Positions 1-7,797 of a stretch of DNA of 18,877 nucleotides are shown in pieces. Location: contig JACPDP010000006.1 in the NCBI GenBank assembly GCA_016183945.1, positions 1-18,877 of the forward strand, given 5' to 3'. A program made the translations under genes and the position numbers. The notes beneath the pieces were generated by a model. It worked only from the letters and a program-made list of their open reading frames with translations. It did no database searches and was not told the DNA's origin. This DNA is from Magnetospirillum sp. (GTDB lineage Bacteria > Pseudomonadota > Alphaproteobacteria > Rhodospirillales > Magnetospirillaceae). Numbering within the stretch: position 1 is the first letter of the stretch; every line of letters begins with the position of its first letter.

Positions 1-1
1 A

Positions 2-60
2 GCGGCGGTCAAGGAGGCCCGAAGGGCACCGCCGAAGGCGGCGCGCAGCGTCCTTGAGCG
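2..60. repeat. Structured palindromic sequence at left edge
   Basis: Seen directly: 9-15 (TCAAGGA) is a perfect inverted copy of 51-57 (TCCTTGA). Between these arms lie two small hairpins with GAA loops, GCCC/GGGC at 17-27 and CCGCC/GGCGG at 29-41. Folded, this gives a three-way-junction shape. One reading frame (frame 2) stays open from the window edge to 349, so part of a protein C-terminus cannot be excluded, but I recognise no domain in it. It looks like a dispersed intergenic repeat, though copy number cannot be judged from one window. Confidence 0.4.
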
Positions 61-436
61 CAGCGAGCACGAGGGCTTCATCGCGCAGGAGGGCGGCTGC
101 CCAAAAAGCACTTGCGCAACGTCACGGTATCTCATGGCCGGTTTCCCCCGTCTACCCCTTCCGCGCCGCCTACGCGAGTTACCTCCTTGTGCCTCAGCAT
201 GGACCCCCGCCCTCGCGGGGATGACGAGTGCGCCAAAGGAACGCGGTCCTTCAACCGATTGCCCTGGCGGCATGCGAAGCGCTCTTGTTTCGGCATTACT
301 TGTTGTATACGGTATCACTCGACAATACACAGCCGGGATATACGCATAAACACCTATATGCTCATGCTGCACTGCAGTAATGATATTGGCTGGCGGGCGC
401 ATGAGCATCGCTCGTTGCTTGGGAGGAACAGCAAGG
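61..436. other. Gene-free stretch upstream of the symporter operon
   Basis: I see no convincing gene here. The open frames covering 112-465 and 134-349 have no recognisable domain and run through a palindromic repeat. Base composition becomes more AT-rich after about 280, as in a promoter region. Weak sigma70-like hexamers occur (TTGTTT at 285 with TATACG at 306), but their 15-bp spacing is poor, so no promoter is called. Confidence 0.5.
191..225. repeat. Short palindromic intergenic repeat
   Basis: A hairpin is visible: CCCCGC (205-210), loop CCTC, GCGGGG (215-220), flanked by GCATGGA and ATGACGA. I recognise this 'catgga-ccccgc-gcgggg-atgacg' arrangement as a very common dispersed intergenic palindrome in proteobacteria. 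It is unrelated in sequence to the larger pair at 14926-15036. Confidence 0.55.
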
Positions 437-718
437 ATGTCGTTTGCTTTGGCGTTGGTCCATGAGCTGGTGAAATTCATCGGACTGCTGCTGATCGGCC
501 AGTTTCTGGTCTATGCGTTGAGCTTTGGCCGGCATGAGCGGAACCCGGTATACCAGTTCTTTCGCTTCCTGAGCTCCCCTGTGGTGCGCATTGTGCGGCG
601 CATCACACCGGCCAAGGTCGCCGACCGGCACGTACCGGTGGTGGCGTTCTTGTTCGCCTTCTGGGCGTGGGTAATCCTGATCTATGTCCGACATGAATTG
701 ACGCAGGGGGCGGCATGA
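437..718 (+). CDS. Small YggT-like membrane protein
   Basis: A 93-residue protein of unknown function. It has two hydrophobic segments (about residues 7-27 and 66-84) separated by a basic loop containing an NPV...FFRFLSSPVVRIVRRITP stretch. That layout resembles one repeat of YggT family membrane proteins, where an NP motif precedes an amphipathic positively charged helix; the match is by eye and may be distant. The ATG at 437 is preferred over the in-frame upstream ATG at 380 because GGAGG lies at 422-426. The stop overlaps the start of the TPR gene (ATGA), so the two are probably translationally coupled. It is the first gene of the operon that includes the symporter. Confidence 0.7.
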   Translation: MSFALALVHELVKFIGLLLIGQFLVYALSFGRHERNPVYQFFRFLSSPVVRIVRRITPAKVADRHVPVVAFLFAFWAWVILIYVRHELTQGAA

Positions 719-1299
719 GACGCGCATTGGACAGCTGGTTCTACCATACCATGGCCATCTGCTGCCTGTTGGTGAAGCGCGAGGCGATGGCGATCGCGTA
801 TTGGGAGCGGTTACGCGCGATCGAGCCGACCAACGCCAAGATTTTATCGTCGATCGCCCATGCCAAGGCCGAACTCGGCCTCAACCGCGAAGCCGTCGCC
901 CTCCTCCATGGCGCCCTCGAATTGGATGCCGCTCAGCCCGGCACGTGGTTCAACCTGGGTTACCTGTTGCAGGAGATCGGCGATGACGAGGAAGCCATCC
1001 GCGCCCTGCGCCGTGCCACCGAACTCGACGCCAAGCTCGACCGCGCCTGGTATGGCCTGGCGCTGTCGCTGATCAAATGCGGCAAGATCGACGAGGGCGT
1101 CGCCGCCCTGAAACGAAACACCGAACTCCAGCCCATGAGTCCCTATGGCTGGTACCAACTCGCCCACGCCTATCTGAGGCAGGGCGAGCGCGACAAGGCG
1201 GAGCGCGTCATTCTCAGGCTCGCCAAGTTCGAACCCAAGGTTGCCCTCAAACTGGAGCAGGAGACGGGAATAAAATCAGGGGTGAATTTGCCGTTTTGA
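715..1299 (+). CDS. Tetratricopeptide repeat protein
   Basis: A 194-residue protein built almost entirely of TPR units. About four are recognisable (roughly residues 42-75, 76-109, 110-143 and 144-177), with the usual pattern of W/Y-x2-L-G/A...Y followed by A-x3...L...P. Family knowledge: TPR solenoids are protein-protein scaffolds with no enzymatic activity. The N-terminus (residues 8-22) is moderately hydrophobic and could be a weak membrane anchor or an extra helix. It overlaps the preceding gene by four bases and lies 52 bp before the DUF4212 gene. A role assisting membrane assembly of its neighbours is an inference from position only. Confidence 0.8.
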   Translation: MRRALDSWFYHTMAICCLLVKREAMAIAYWERLRAIEPTNAKILSSIAHAKAELGLNREAVALLHGALELDAAQPGTWFNLGYLLQEIGDDEEAIRALRRATELDAKLDRAWYGLALSLIKCGKIDEGVAALKRNTELQPMSPYGWYQLAHAYLRQGERDKAERVILRLAKFEPKVALKLEQETGIKSGVNLPF

Positions 1300-1351
1300 T
1301 TTTTTCAAAAAAACCGGCTCAACGTCGGGGTAGTAAGAATCGGGAGGAAAA

Positions 1352-1612
1352 ATGCAACTCACAGAAAGACACAAGGAGTACTGGACGAGGAACTTGAAGA
1401 TCACCGGCGTACTATTGGCGATCTGGTTCTTCGTGACCTTCGTGATTGGCTGGTATGCCCGCGAACTCAGCTTCAACTTCTTTGGCTGGCCCTTCAGCTT
1501 CTATATGGGCGCTCAGGGATCCCTCGTCATCTACGTTTGGATCATCTGGTACTACGCCAGGTACATGAACAAACTGGATATGGAATACGGGGTCGAGGAG
1601 GGAGAAGACTGA
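1352..1612 (+). CDS. DUF4212 small membrane subunit of sodium:solute symporter
   Basis: An 86-residue protein with two transmembrane helices (about 17-34 and 50-68) separated by a short aromatic, glycine-containing loop (FNFFGWPFSFYMGAQGS). The N-terminus HKEYWTRNLKI and the C-terminal YYARYMNKLDMEYG are typical of the DUF4212 family, which is regularly encoded just before VC_2705-type symporters and is thought to be a small accessory subunit. A strong ribosome-binding site (GGGAGG, 1340-1345) supports this start. Its stop codon shares one base with the start of the symporter gene (TGATG), which points to coupled translation. Confidence 0.9.
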   Translation: MQLTERHKEYWTRNLKITGVLLAIWFFVTFVIGWYARELSFNFFGWPFSFYMGAQGSLVIYVWIIWYYARYMNKLDMEYGVEEGED

Positions 1613-3681
1613 TGTCTATGCTATCGTCGCCAACCAAAAAAGGTTTCACTCAACAGCTGACCAAGGTGTACGGGTTCTACACCGGTGGCTTCCTCGCCTT
1701 CGTTATCCTTCTGGCCATCGCCGAGCAGATGGGTCTGTCCAAGCAATGGATCGGCTATTGCTTCCTGGTGATGACGGTCCTGCTCTACGCCGGCATCGGC
1801 GTCATGAGCCGCACCAACGACGCCGACGAATACTATGTCGCCGGCCGCCGCGTCCCGGCGGTCTTCAACGGCATGGCCACCGGCGCCGACTGGATGAGTG
1901 CCGCGTCGTTCATCGGCATGGCCGGCACCCTGTACCTGACCGGTTACTCCGGCCTGGCCTTCATCATGGGCTGGACCGGCGGCTACTGCCTGGTGGCGCT
2001 GTTCCTGGCACCCTACCTGCGCAAGTTCGGTCAGTTCACCATTCCCGACTTCCTGGGCGCCCGCTACGGCGGCCACGCGCCCCGCTTCGTCGGCATCGTC
2101 ATCGCCATTCTGTGCTCCTTCACCTATGTGGTGGCGCAGATCTACGGCGTCGGCCTGATCACCACCCGCCTCAGCGGCGTGGACTTCACGCTGGGCATCT
2201 TCGTCGGCCTGGGCGGCATCCTGGTCTGCTCGTTCCTGGGCGGCATGCGCGCCGTCACCTGGACGCAGGTGGCCCAGTACATCATCCTGATCATCGCCTA
2301 CATGACGCCGCTGGTGTGGCTGAGCGTCAAGCAGACCGGCATCCCGATCCCGCAGGCGGTGTACGGCTTCCAGTTGCAGAAGGTCACCGAGCTTGAAATC
2401 AAGCTCAATGCCGACCCCAAGGAGCTGGAAGTGCGCGGCATCTTCAAGAAGCGGTCCGACGACGCCAAGGGGTTGCTGAAGGACATTCCGAAGTCCCTTG
2501 CCGACGGCCGGACGACCCTCGACGCCAATCTCGCCGCCGCCAAGGTGGCGAACGACCCGGCGGCCATCAAGACGGCCGAAGCCGCCCTCGCCAAGTTCCC
2601 CAAGGACGAGCTCGCCGCCAAGGCAGCCTGGAACAAGGAGGCCGGACTCGCCGCCCGCGCCGCGCCGATCGCCGCCCACGGCGAAGCGTTTGCGGCCAAG
2701 GACGAGGCGGCCCGGAGCATCGCCAAGAAGAACTTCCTGGCGCTGATCCTCTGCCTGATGGTGGGCACGGCGGCGTTGCCGCACATCCTGATGCGCTACT
2801 ACACCACCCCCTCGGTGAAGGACGCCCGGGCATCGGTGACGTGGTCGCTGTTCTTCATCTTCCTGCTGTACTTCTCCGCCCCGGCCCTGGCGGTCCTGGT
2901 GAAGTACGTCGTCTACCATGACATCGTCGGAACGGCGTTTACGGCCTTGCCGGCCTGGGTGGCAAACTGGCAGGCGGTGGACCCGTCGCTGCTGTCGTTG
3001 AGCGACATCAACGGTGACGGCATCGTGCAACGGGCCGAGATCGCCATCGGCGGCGACATCGTGGTGCTCGCCACCCCGGAAATCGCCGGCCTGCCCTACG
3101 TGGTCTCCGGCCTGGTGGCCGCCGGCGGTCTCGCCGCCGCGCTCTCCACCGCCGACGGCCTGCTGCTGACCATCGCCAACGCGTTGTCGCACGATCTCTA
3201 TTACAAGATGATCGATCCCAACGCGCCGGTGGCCCGCCGCGTCATGCTCTCGAAGACACTGCTGCTGGTCGTCGCCTTGCTGGCGGCCCTGGTGGCGGCG
3301 CAGAAGCCCGCCGACATCCTGTTCCTGGTGTCCGCGGCCTTCTCGCTGGCGGCGGCCGGGTTCTTCCCGGCGCTGGTCTGCGGCATCTTCTGGAAGCGTG
3401 CCACCGGCATCGCCGCCACGCTCGGCATGGCAGCCGGCGTCGGCATCACCTTCTACTACATGGCCACCACCCAGCCCTGGCTGCGCGAGATGTTCTTCGG
3501 CACCCCGCGCTCGGTTCCGGCCGAATTGTGGTGGGATATCAACCCGATCTCGGCGGGCCTGTTCGGCATCCCGCTGGGCTTCGTGATCATCTACCTCGTC
3601 AGCCTGGTGACCCCGGCCCCGTCGGAGGAGGTCCAGCACCTGATCGAGGATGTTCGCTACCCGCACCTGAAGCGGGTCTAG
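1612..3681 (+). CDS. VC_2705-family sodium:solute symporter (ActP-like)
   Basis: A 689-residue member of the sodium:solute symporter (SSS) superfamily, VC_2705 branch, related to the acetate permease ActP. It should couple Na+ entry to uptake of a small substrate, possibly a monocarboxylate; the substrate cannot be read from sequence. The conserved SSS region GADWMSAASFIGMAGTLYLTG is at residues 91-111 and about a dozen hydrophobic helices follow. A hydrophilic, Ala/Lys/Asp-rich insert (about residues 254-371) makes it longer than ActP (about 550). As I recall, similar inserts occur in this branch. A second extramembrane loop carries an EF-hand-like sequence DINGDGIVQRAE (465-476). The start at 1612 is chosen over the longer frame from 1537 because it overlaps the DUF4212 stop. 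A hairpin follows the gene. Confidence 0.92.
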   Translation: MSMLSSPTKKGFTQQLTKVYGFYTGGFLAFVILLAIAEQMGLSKQWIGYCFLVMTVLLYAGIGVMSRTNDADEYYVAGRRVPAVFNGMATGADWMSAASFIGMAGTLYLTGYSGLAFIMGWTGGYCLVALFLAPYLRKFGQFTIPDFLGARYGGHAPRFVGIVIAILCSFTYVVAQIYGVGLITTRLSGVDFTLGIFVGLGGILVCSFLGGMRAVTWTQVAQYIILIIAYMTPLVWLSVKQTGIPIPQAVYGFQLQKVTELEIKLNADPKELEVRGIFKKRSDDAKGLLKDIPKSLADGRTTLDANLAAAKVANDPAAIKTAEAALAKFPKDELAAKAAWNKEAGLAARAAPIAAHGEAFAAKDEAARSIAKKNFLALILCLMVGTAALPHILMRYYTTPSVKDARASVTWSLFFIFLLYFSAPALAVLVKYVVYHDIVGTAFTALPAWVANWQAVDPSLLSLSDINGDGIVQRAEIAIGGDIVVLATPEIAGLPYVVSGLVAAGGLAAALSTADGLLLTIANALSHDLYYKMIDPNAPVARRVMLSKTLLLVVALLAALVAAQKPADILFLVSAAFSLAAAGFFPALVCGIFWKRATGIAATLGMAAGVGITFYYMATTQPWLREMFFGTPRSVPAELWWDINPISAGLFGIPLGFVIIYLVSLVTPAPSEEVQHLIEDVRYPHLKRV

Positions 3682-3695
3682 TGTAGCCGCCCAAC

Positions 3696-3723
3696 CCCGG
3701 CCGTTTCGAAAGAAACGGCCGGG
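3696..3723 (+). terminator. Hairpin after the symporter gene
   Basis: A perfect 12-bp stem, CCCGGCCGTTTC (3696-3707) pairing with GAAACGGCCGGG (3712-3723), closed by a GAAA tetraloop and starting 14 bp after the symporter stop codon. The following bases (aattggtg) are not a real T-run, so it may be a weak terminator or an mRNA 3'-end stabiliser rather than a classical intrinsic terminator. Confidence 0.6.
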
Positions 3724-3825
3724 AATTGGTGTGTAATGCGCTGCGTCGTGACAAATAGTCGTGACGTTACAGAAGTATGGCTTATACGCTCGGATGAATG
3801 CCCTGATCGTTTGAGCTATGCTGTA

Positions 3826-3854
3826 TTGACAAGCAACCTTTTTTGACATAGCCT
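3826..3854 (+). promoter_or_regulatory. Orphan sigma70-like promoter
   Basis: A consensus -35 (TTGACA, 3826-3831) is followed after 17 bp by TAGCCT (3849-3854), which keeps the most important -10 positions (TA....T). A second TTGACA occurs at 3843-3848 without a good partner. No gene lies downstream on this strand before the terminator at 3941-3965. Confidence 0.35.
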
Positions 3855-3860
3855 TGTCGC

Positions 3861-3965
3861 TATTGCCGGCCTTGTCTTCGGTCGGGCATGGCCGCAGCCA
3901 GACGTTCTCGGATGCGGTCACTTTGACTCAATAACCCGAAACCCCGGCTTCGGCCGGGTTTTTTT
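3861..3965 (+). ncRNA. Candidate small RNA of about 105 nt
   Basis: Inferred only from layout. A promoter-like pair (TTGACA/TAGCCT) lies just upstream and a strong intrinsic terminator with a T7 tail ends the unit. There is no open reading frame of note, and the unit sits between two convergent genes (symporter on +, CBS/DUF294 on -). I recognise no RNA family. The alternative is that the terminator simply ends read-through from the symporter operon. Confidence 0.3.
3941..3965 (+). terminator. Intrinsic terminator with TTCG loop
   Basis: CCCGGC (3943-3948), TTCG loop, GCCGGG (3953-3958), with further A-T pairs around a bulged C, followed by TTTTTTT (3959-3965). The T-run is on the + strand, so it ends rightward transcription. 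The opposite strand has only a short T-run (TTTCGGGTTATT), so for the convergent CBS gene it may act as a weaker, bidirectional terminator. Confidence 0.8.
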
Positions 3966-3998
3966 ATGGGCACGGCGGTGTACCGGGCTGGCGGGGCG

Positions 3999-5444
3999 TC
4001 AGACCCCGGAGAGCGCGTTGCGCATGAGCCAGATCAGGGCGTTGAGGGACTTGAACGCCGCCTTCAGGCGGTCGCGGTCGCCAGACGTCAGGCGCTTGGG
4101 ATCGACGCGGCTGGTCAAGGGAATGCCGGCCGCCTGGTCGGCCAACTGCTGGTCCAGCAGCAGGCGCATCATCAGTTCGTGGTTGTCGCGGAACGAGGCG
4201 GCGTCCGTCGCCGACATGTGCCCGCCCTCGGCCAATCTGGTCAACCGTTCGCCCGTTCCCGTGCTTTCGACGCCGTGCTTGAGCGCCAGGATGCGCGCGG
4301 CCGAGGTGAGCGGCAGCAGCCCCGCGGTCTTGAGGTCAAGCCGCCCCTCCTTGGTGATGAACTGTCCCAGCACCCCGAGTGGAGCCCGGACGTCGCCCGC
4401 GGCCTGGGCCATGGCATGGAGGAACTGCGGCGACCGTGCCGCGTCGCGAAGCTGGCTCCGCAATGTCGCGGCCAGGTCCGTCCGGCCATGGACCGGGCGG
4501 AAGTCGACGAAGATATGGACGTTGAGGAGTTCCTTGCCGTCAGCCTGCCGTACCCAGCGCTGGATGCGGTCCTGCCATCCGGCGAGGGAGTTGCGCCACT
4601 CGGCATTGCGGGCCATCACCCCGCCATGGCAGTTCGGAATGCCGGCCGTGTCGAGGGTGTCGCAGATTCGCTTTCCAATCTCGGCGAACCACGGATCGTC
4701 GGCGGCGGAGCCGGCATGGACGATGGCGTTGTCCTGGTCGGCGCCGAACAGGCTTTCCCGCCGACCTCCCGAGCCCAGCAGCAGCAGGCACCACGGCGCC
4801 GGCGCCTCGCCCCAGCCGGCAACGGCCATCTCCTGCTCCGCCAGCCGGGCGGCACGGGCGGTGAGGTCGCACAGCACCGAACTGATCACCGCGGCGACAC
4901 CCAGCGCCTCGACGCGTTCTCCCAGCAGGTCGGCGGCCAGCCGCGGCAGTTTCGCCTTGGCGACCTTCATCTCCTCGGCGGCCGACGCCGCCTCGACCTC
5001 GTCGCCGATCATCAGTGCCGAGGAGGCCCGGATGCGCAGGAGGCCGCGCGTCGTCACCACTCCCACTGCGACGCCCTCCTCGTCGACCACCACCAGGTGG
5101 CGCAGCTTGAGGCGGTCCATGCGGCCCATGGCGACATAGGCGAACGCGTCGTCGCGCACGGTGGCGACCGGGCTCGACATGACCATCCCCAAGGGAACGT
5201 CGGCCGCCTCGCCCCGGTGTCTAGCCACCGCCTTCAGGATGTCGCGCTCGGTGACGATCCCCACCGGATGGCCGGACTCCTCGACGAGGACCAATGAGCT
5301 GATCCCTTCGCTGCTCATCCGCCGAGCGGCTTCCGCGACGGTGTTGCCCGGCCGGGAGGTGGCGAGCGGGCTGCCCATCACCTCGCTGACCCGGTGCCGG
5401 TAGGCAAAACTGTCGATACGTTCCAGCGACGATACGTCGGCCAT
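3999..5444 (-). CDS. CBS-domain DUF294 nucleotidyltransferase-like protein
   Basis: A 481-residue cytoplasmic protein. Residues 20-73 and 86-140 are a pair of CBS domains (VGIVTERDIL, VGVVTTRGLL), modules that usually sense adenine nucleotides. Residues about 160-295 match the DUF294 nucleotidyltransferase-like domain, with GSGGRRES at 224-231 and DQDN at 236-239 in place of the GS..R.E...DQDN signature, and the rest (about 330-470) matches the DUF294 C-terminal domain. Many relatives also carry an N-terminal cyclic-nucleotide-binding domain; this one lacks it. By analogy with GlnD/GlnE-type enzymes it may nucleotidylate a protein, but the target is unknown. GGGGGGAGGGGA directly precedes the ATG. 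It is 15 bp downstream of the exonuclease gene, so the two form an operon. Confidence 0.9.
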   Translation of the reverse strand: MADVSSLERIDSFAYRHRVSEVMGSPLATSRPGNTVAEAARRMSSEGISSLVLVEESGHPVGIVTERDILKAVARHRGEAADVPLGMVMSSPVATVRDDAFAYVAMGRMDRLKLRHLVVVDEEGVAVGVVTTRGLLRIRASSALMIGDEVEAASAAEEMKVAKAKLPRLAADLLGERVEALGVAAVISSVLCDLTARAARLAEQEMAVAGWGEAPAPWCLLLLGSGGRRESLFGADQDNAIVHAGSAADDPWFAEIGKRICDTLDTAGIPNCHGGVMARNAEWRNSLAGWQDRIQRWVRQADGKELLNVHIFVDFRPVHGRTDLAATLRSQLRDAARSPQFLHAMAQAAGDVRAPLGVLGQFITKEGRLDLKTAGLLPLTSAARILALKHGVESTGTGERLTRLAEGGHMSATDAASFRDNHELMMRLLLDQQLADQAAGIPLTSRVDPKRLTSGDRDRLKAAFKSLNALIWLMRNALSGV

Positions 5445-5459
5445 TCCCCTCCCCCCTGT

Positions 5460-6827
5460 CTACCGGTCCTCGTCCCAACCCATTTCCTGCTGCCGCGCCA
5501 CCGCTCGGCCGGCGGTGCGGGCGAACGCCCTGGCCTCACCCAGCGTGCGCAGCCCACGCCGCTCCAGCTGCGGCAAGAGGCGAACCCACAGCTCGGCGGT
5601 GACCAGACTGTCGCCGAGGGCGGTATGGCGGCCACTGATGTTCACCCCCAGGCGCGCCGCCTGATCGTTGATTTCGAGTGCGGTTTCCTCGGGATCGAGG
5701 GCACCGGCCAGCAGCAGGATGTCCAGCCGGGGCGGCGCCGACCAGGACAACCCGGCAGCCTCCACCGCCCGCCGCAGCAGCGCCATGTCGAAGCCAATGT
5801 TGTGCCCCACCACCACGGTCTTGTCCATCATGGCGAGGATTGAGGGCAGCACCGCCTCGATCTTCGGCTTGCCCGCCACCATGGCGTCGTCAATGCCGTG
5901 GATGGCGGTGGAGCGCGACGGAATGCGGCAACCGGGATCGACCAGGAGGTCGAGGACGGTGGAGCGGAAGACATTGGGGCCGTGGCAACGCACCGCGCCG
6001 ATCGACACGATGGCGTCGCGGGCGATGTCCAGGCCGGTGGTTTCGGTGTCGAGCACCAGCGCCGGCAGCTCGGAAAGCAGGGTGTCGTCCACGGGTGCCG
6101 GGGCCGGCGGCGGATGGTCGTGGAGGTCGAGGGCGAGTTCGACATCGCCGCCCGTCGAGGCTTCCGCCCCAAAAAGGGTTATCACGGCGCCGCGGTGTTC
6201 GCCGAAATCGACGACGCGCGCCGAGAGCGGATGTCCGTCGAGGGTGCGCAGGGCGGCCTCGACCGGCTTGCCCTCCGACCGTTGGGCGCGATGGACGGCC
6301 GCCACCAGGGCTTCGCGGTCGATGGCGGCGTAGATGGAACTGCCGATCCCGGCCCGCCCGCCCAGCAGGGCCTTGGCCGGTCCATTGATCAGGCTGATGA
6401 GCCCCGTCTCGGTGATTACCGCCACGCCGTCGTGCAATGCCCGCAACACCGCCGCAAGGCGCTGGTCGGGTTTGGCCATCCTGCGTTTGTGGGCGGTGGC
6501 GGAATCGCTCACCAGCCGCATGATGGTGGGCAGGCTTCCCTCCTTGCCTTCGAAGCGGCTGGAAATGGTTTCTGGCAGCAATTGGCCGAAGGCCACCGAT
6601 TCCACCCCCGACCGGAGCAGCCGAAGGTCGTCGAAGTGAATGCGGACCATCTCGTTGAGGACGATCAGTCCGAGCCATGCCGCGACGGCCACGCACCCTA
6701 CCACCCAGGGGGGCACCAGCTGCTTCCCGCCAAGGCCGGGCAGCAGCGCGAACACGGCCAGGACAAGCACCACCGCTGCCATGACAAAAAATACAATCGT
6801 CGCGCGACGTGAAGCGCGGTGTTTCAT
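5460..6827 (-). CDS. Membrane-anchored PAS and DEDDh 3'-5' exonuclease
   Basis: 455 residues from the chosen ATG. Two transmembrane helices (11-30, 40-60) are followed by a charged linker, a PAS-like region (about 119-220, AVLRALHDGVAVITETGLISLING) and a DnaQ/PolC-epsilon-type exonuclease domain (about 253-420). All DEDDh residues are visible: D260 and E262 (LVLDTETTG), D347 (GHNIGFD), H401 and D406 (HTALGD). It should hydrolyse 3' ends of nucleic acid or small nucleotides with two metal ions. Membrane tethering plus a sensor-like region is unlike the replicative epsilon subunit and suggests a regulatory role. The frame extends upstream to 6995, but that segment has no domain character. This ATG begins a typical N-terminus but has no clear ribosome-binding site; an 8-codon frame at 6824-6850 overlaps it. 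Confidence 0.85.
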   Translation of the reverse strand: MKHRASRRATIVFFVMAAVVLVLAVFALLPGLGGKQLVPPWVVGCVAVAAWLGLIVLNEMVRIHFDDLRLLRSGVESVAFGQLLPETISSRFEGKEGSLPTIMRLVSDSATAHKRRMAKPDQRLAAVLRALHDGVAVITETGLISLINGPAKALLGGRAGIGSSIYAAIDREALVAAVHRAQRSEGKPVEAALRTLDGHPLSARVVDFGEHRGAVITLFGAEASTGGDVELALDLHDHPPPAPAPVDDTLLSELPALVLDTETTGLDIARDAIVSIGAVRCHGPNVFRSTVLDLLVDPGCRIPSRSTAIHGIDDAMVAGKPKIEAVLPSILAMMDKTVVVGHNIGFDMALLRRAVEAAGLSWSAPPRLDILLLAGALDPEETALEINDQAARLGVNISGRHTALGDSLVTAELWVRLLPQLERRGLRTLGEARAFARTAGRAVARQQEMGWDEDR

Positions 6828-7096
6828 GGCCACTGGCAGAATGGCGACATCGCCTCGGCAACTCCCATCTTCAGTTTGATGGACGCATAAGTATAGCGAG
6901 TATAGTGGCCCATTCGCACTGAAAGGGAAACACTGCGAAGAAGGCACCAGCCCTCCCTCCCGACGGCAGCATCGGTCACCCGCCCCAGAACTCATGGACG
7001 ATGGCTGCCTGACCTGGCAGGGAACGCCACGGTCAAATCATGGAGCTTCCGCCATGGGGGCGGCTTTCGCTTCTGGTCGTCTCGAAGGATGAAACG

Positions 7097-7714
7097 CTAG
7101 AACCGGTAGCCCAGCCCGGCGCCAAGCACGAAGCCGCCGGTCTCGGAAACGGTGGAGAGCGGCCGGGTGGCGGCGGCGACGCCGCCCAGGGACAGGCCGG
7201 GGGTGATGTCGCGGGTCCAGCTCAGGGACAGGCTGAGGTCGCCACTCGGGCCATACCCGTCGAAGCCGGCCAGCGCGGGCTGCGAGGCGTTGAGCGAGAA
7301 GGCCTGCGGCCGGGTCCAGTCCGCCCCCAGGCGAAGCTGGGTGACGCCCGCCACGCCCAGCACCGGGGTCGCGGTCGAGGCCGACAGATCGGCCGTCATG
7401 CTGCCCTCGCCGCCCCTCAGCGAGGAGGTAAAGCGGTAGTCGTTGAGGTCGTAGGCGACGTATCCGCCCAGAGCGAGACGGTCGCGGCCGGACAGCATCA
7501 TGGCCGACGTCGCCTCCGCCACCGCGCCGATGCGGGCGGCGCCGAGGGTGTAGAGATCGGTGCGCACCTCGTTACCGAGCCCGCCCAGGACCAGCCGCGG
7601 CCGGTCGGCCGCAGCCGCGGGCACGGCGCTGCCGAGCGCCGAGGCGGCGAGGACCAGAGCAACGATGGAGGCACGGCACAACATGAGCAAATCCGAGGTG
7701 ATCTCCCGCCACAT
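7097..7714 (-). CDS. Small outer-membrane beta-barrel protein
   Basis: A 205-residue secreted protein of unknown role. Residues 11-36 form a signal peptide (hydrophobic core ASIVALVLAASALGSA, likely cleavage after the AAA run before DRP). The rest alternates polar and hydrophobic residues in short strands rich in G, S, T and aromatics. It ends in GLGYRF, with the C-terminal Phe that is the usual beta-barrel assembly (BAM) signal. Its length fits an 8-stranded barrel. The start could also be the ATG at 7684, which gives a more conventional signal peptide; neither has a strong ribosome-binding site. It lies 83 bp downstream of a response regulator gene, so co-transcription is possible but unproven. 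Confidence 0.75.
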   Translation of the reverse strand: MWREITSDLLMLCRASIVALVLAASALGSAVPAAAADRPRLVLGGLGNEVRTDLYTLGAARIGAVAEATSAMMLSGRDRLALGGYVAYDLNDYRFTSSLRGGEGSMTADLSASTATPVLGVAGVTQLRLGADWTRPQAFSLNASQPALAGFDGYGPSGDLSLSLSWTRDITPGLSLGGVAAATRPLSTVSETGGFVLGAGLGYRF

Positions 7715-7797
7715 ATAGTCTCTGCTCGCACATGCGGGAAGGCCCGACGAAAGATTTCGGACTCTTTCCGGTCACACTGTGGCGCATTTGCACCAAC

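Noticed and set aside
1296..1333. Possible attenuator between the TPR and DUF4212 genes
   Set aside because: The T-rich and A-rich runs with gccg/ccggc ends pair only imperfectly and no T-tail follows; it is better read as a plain AT-rich spacer.
3746..3766. Direct repeat GTCGTGAC ... GTCGTGAC after the symporter
   Set aside because: Only two short copies with no other signal; chance or a minor duplication cannot be excluded.
1621..3921. 766-codon open frame on the minus strand
   Set aside because: It is a shadow of the symporter gene in GC-rich DNA: low-complexity, His/Gln/Arg/Gly-rich translation with no domain, opposite a clear transporter.
3966..5297. 443-codon plus-strand frame
   Set aside because: Antisense to the CBS/DUF294 gene, no domain, biased composition.
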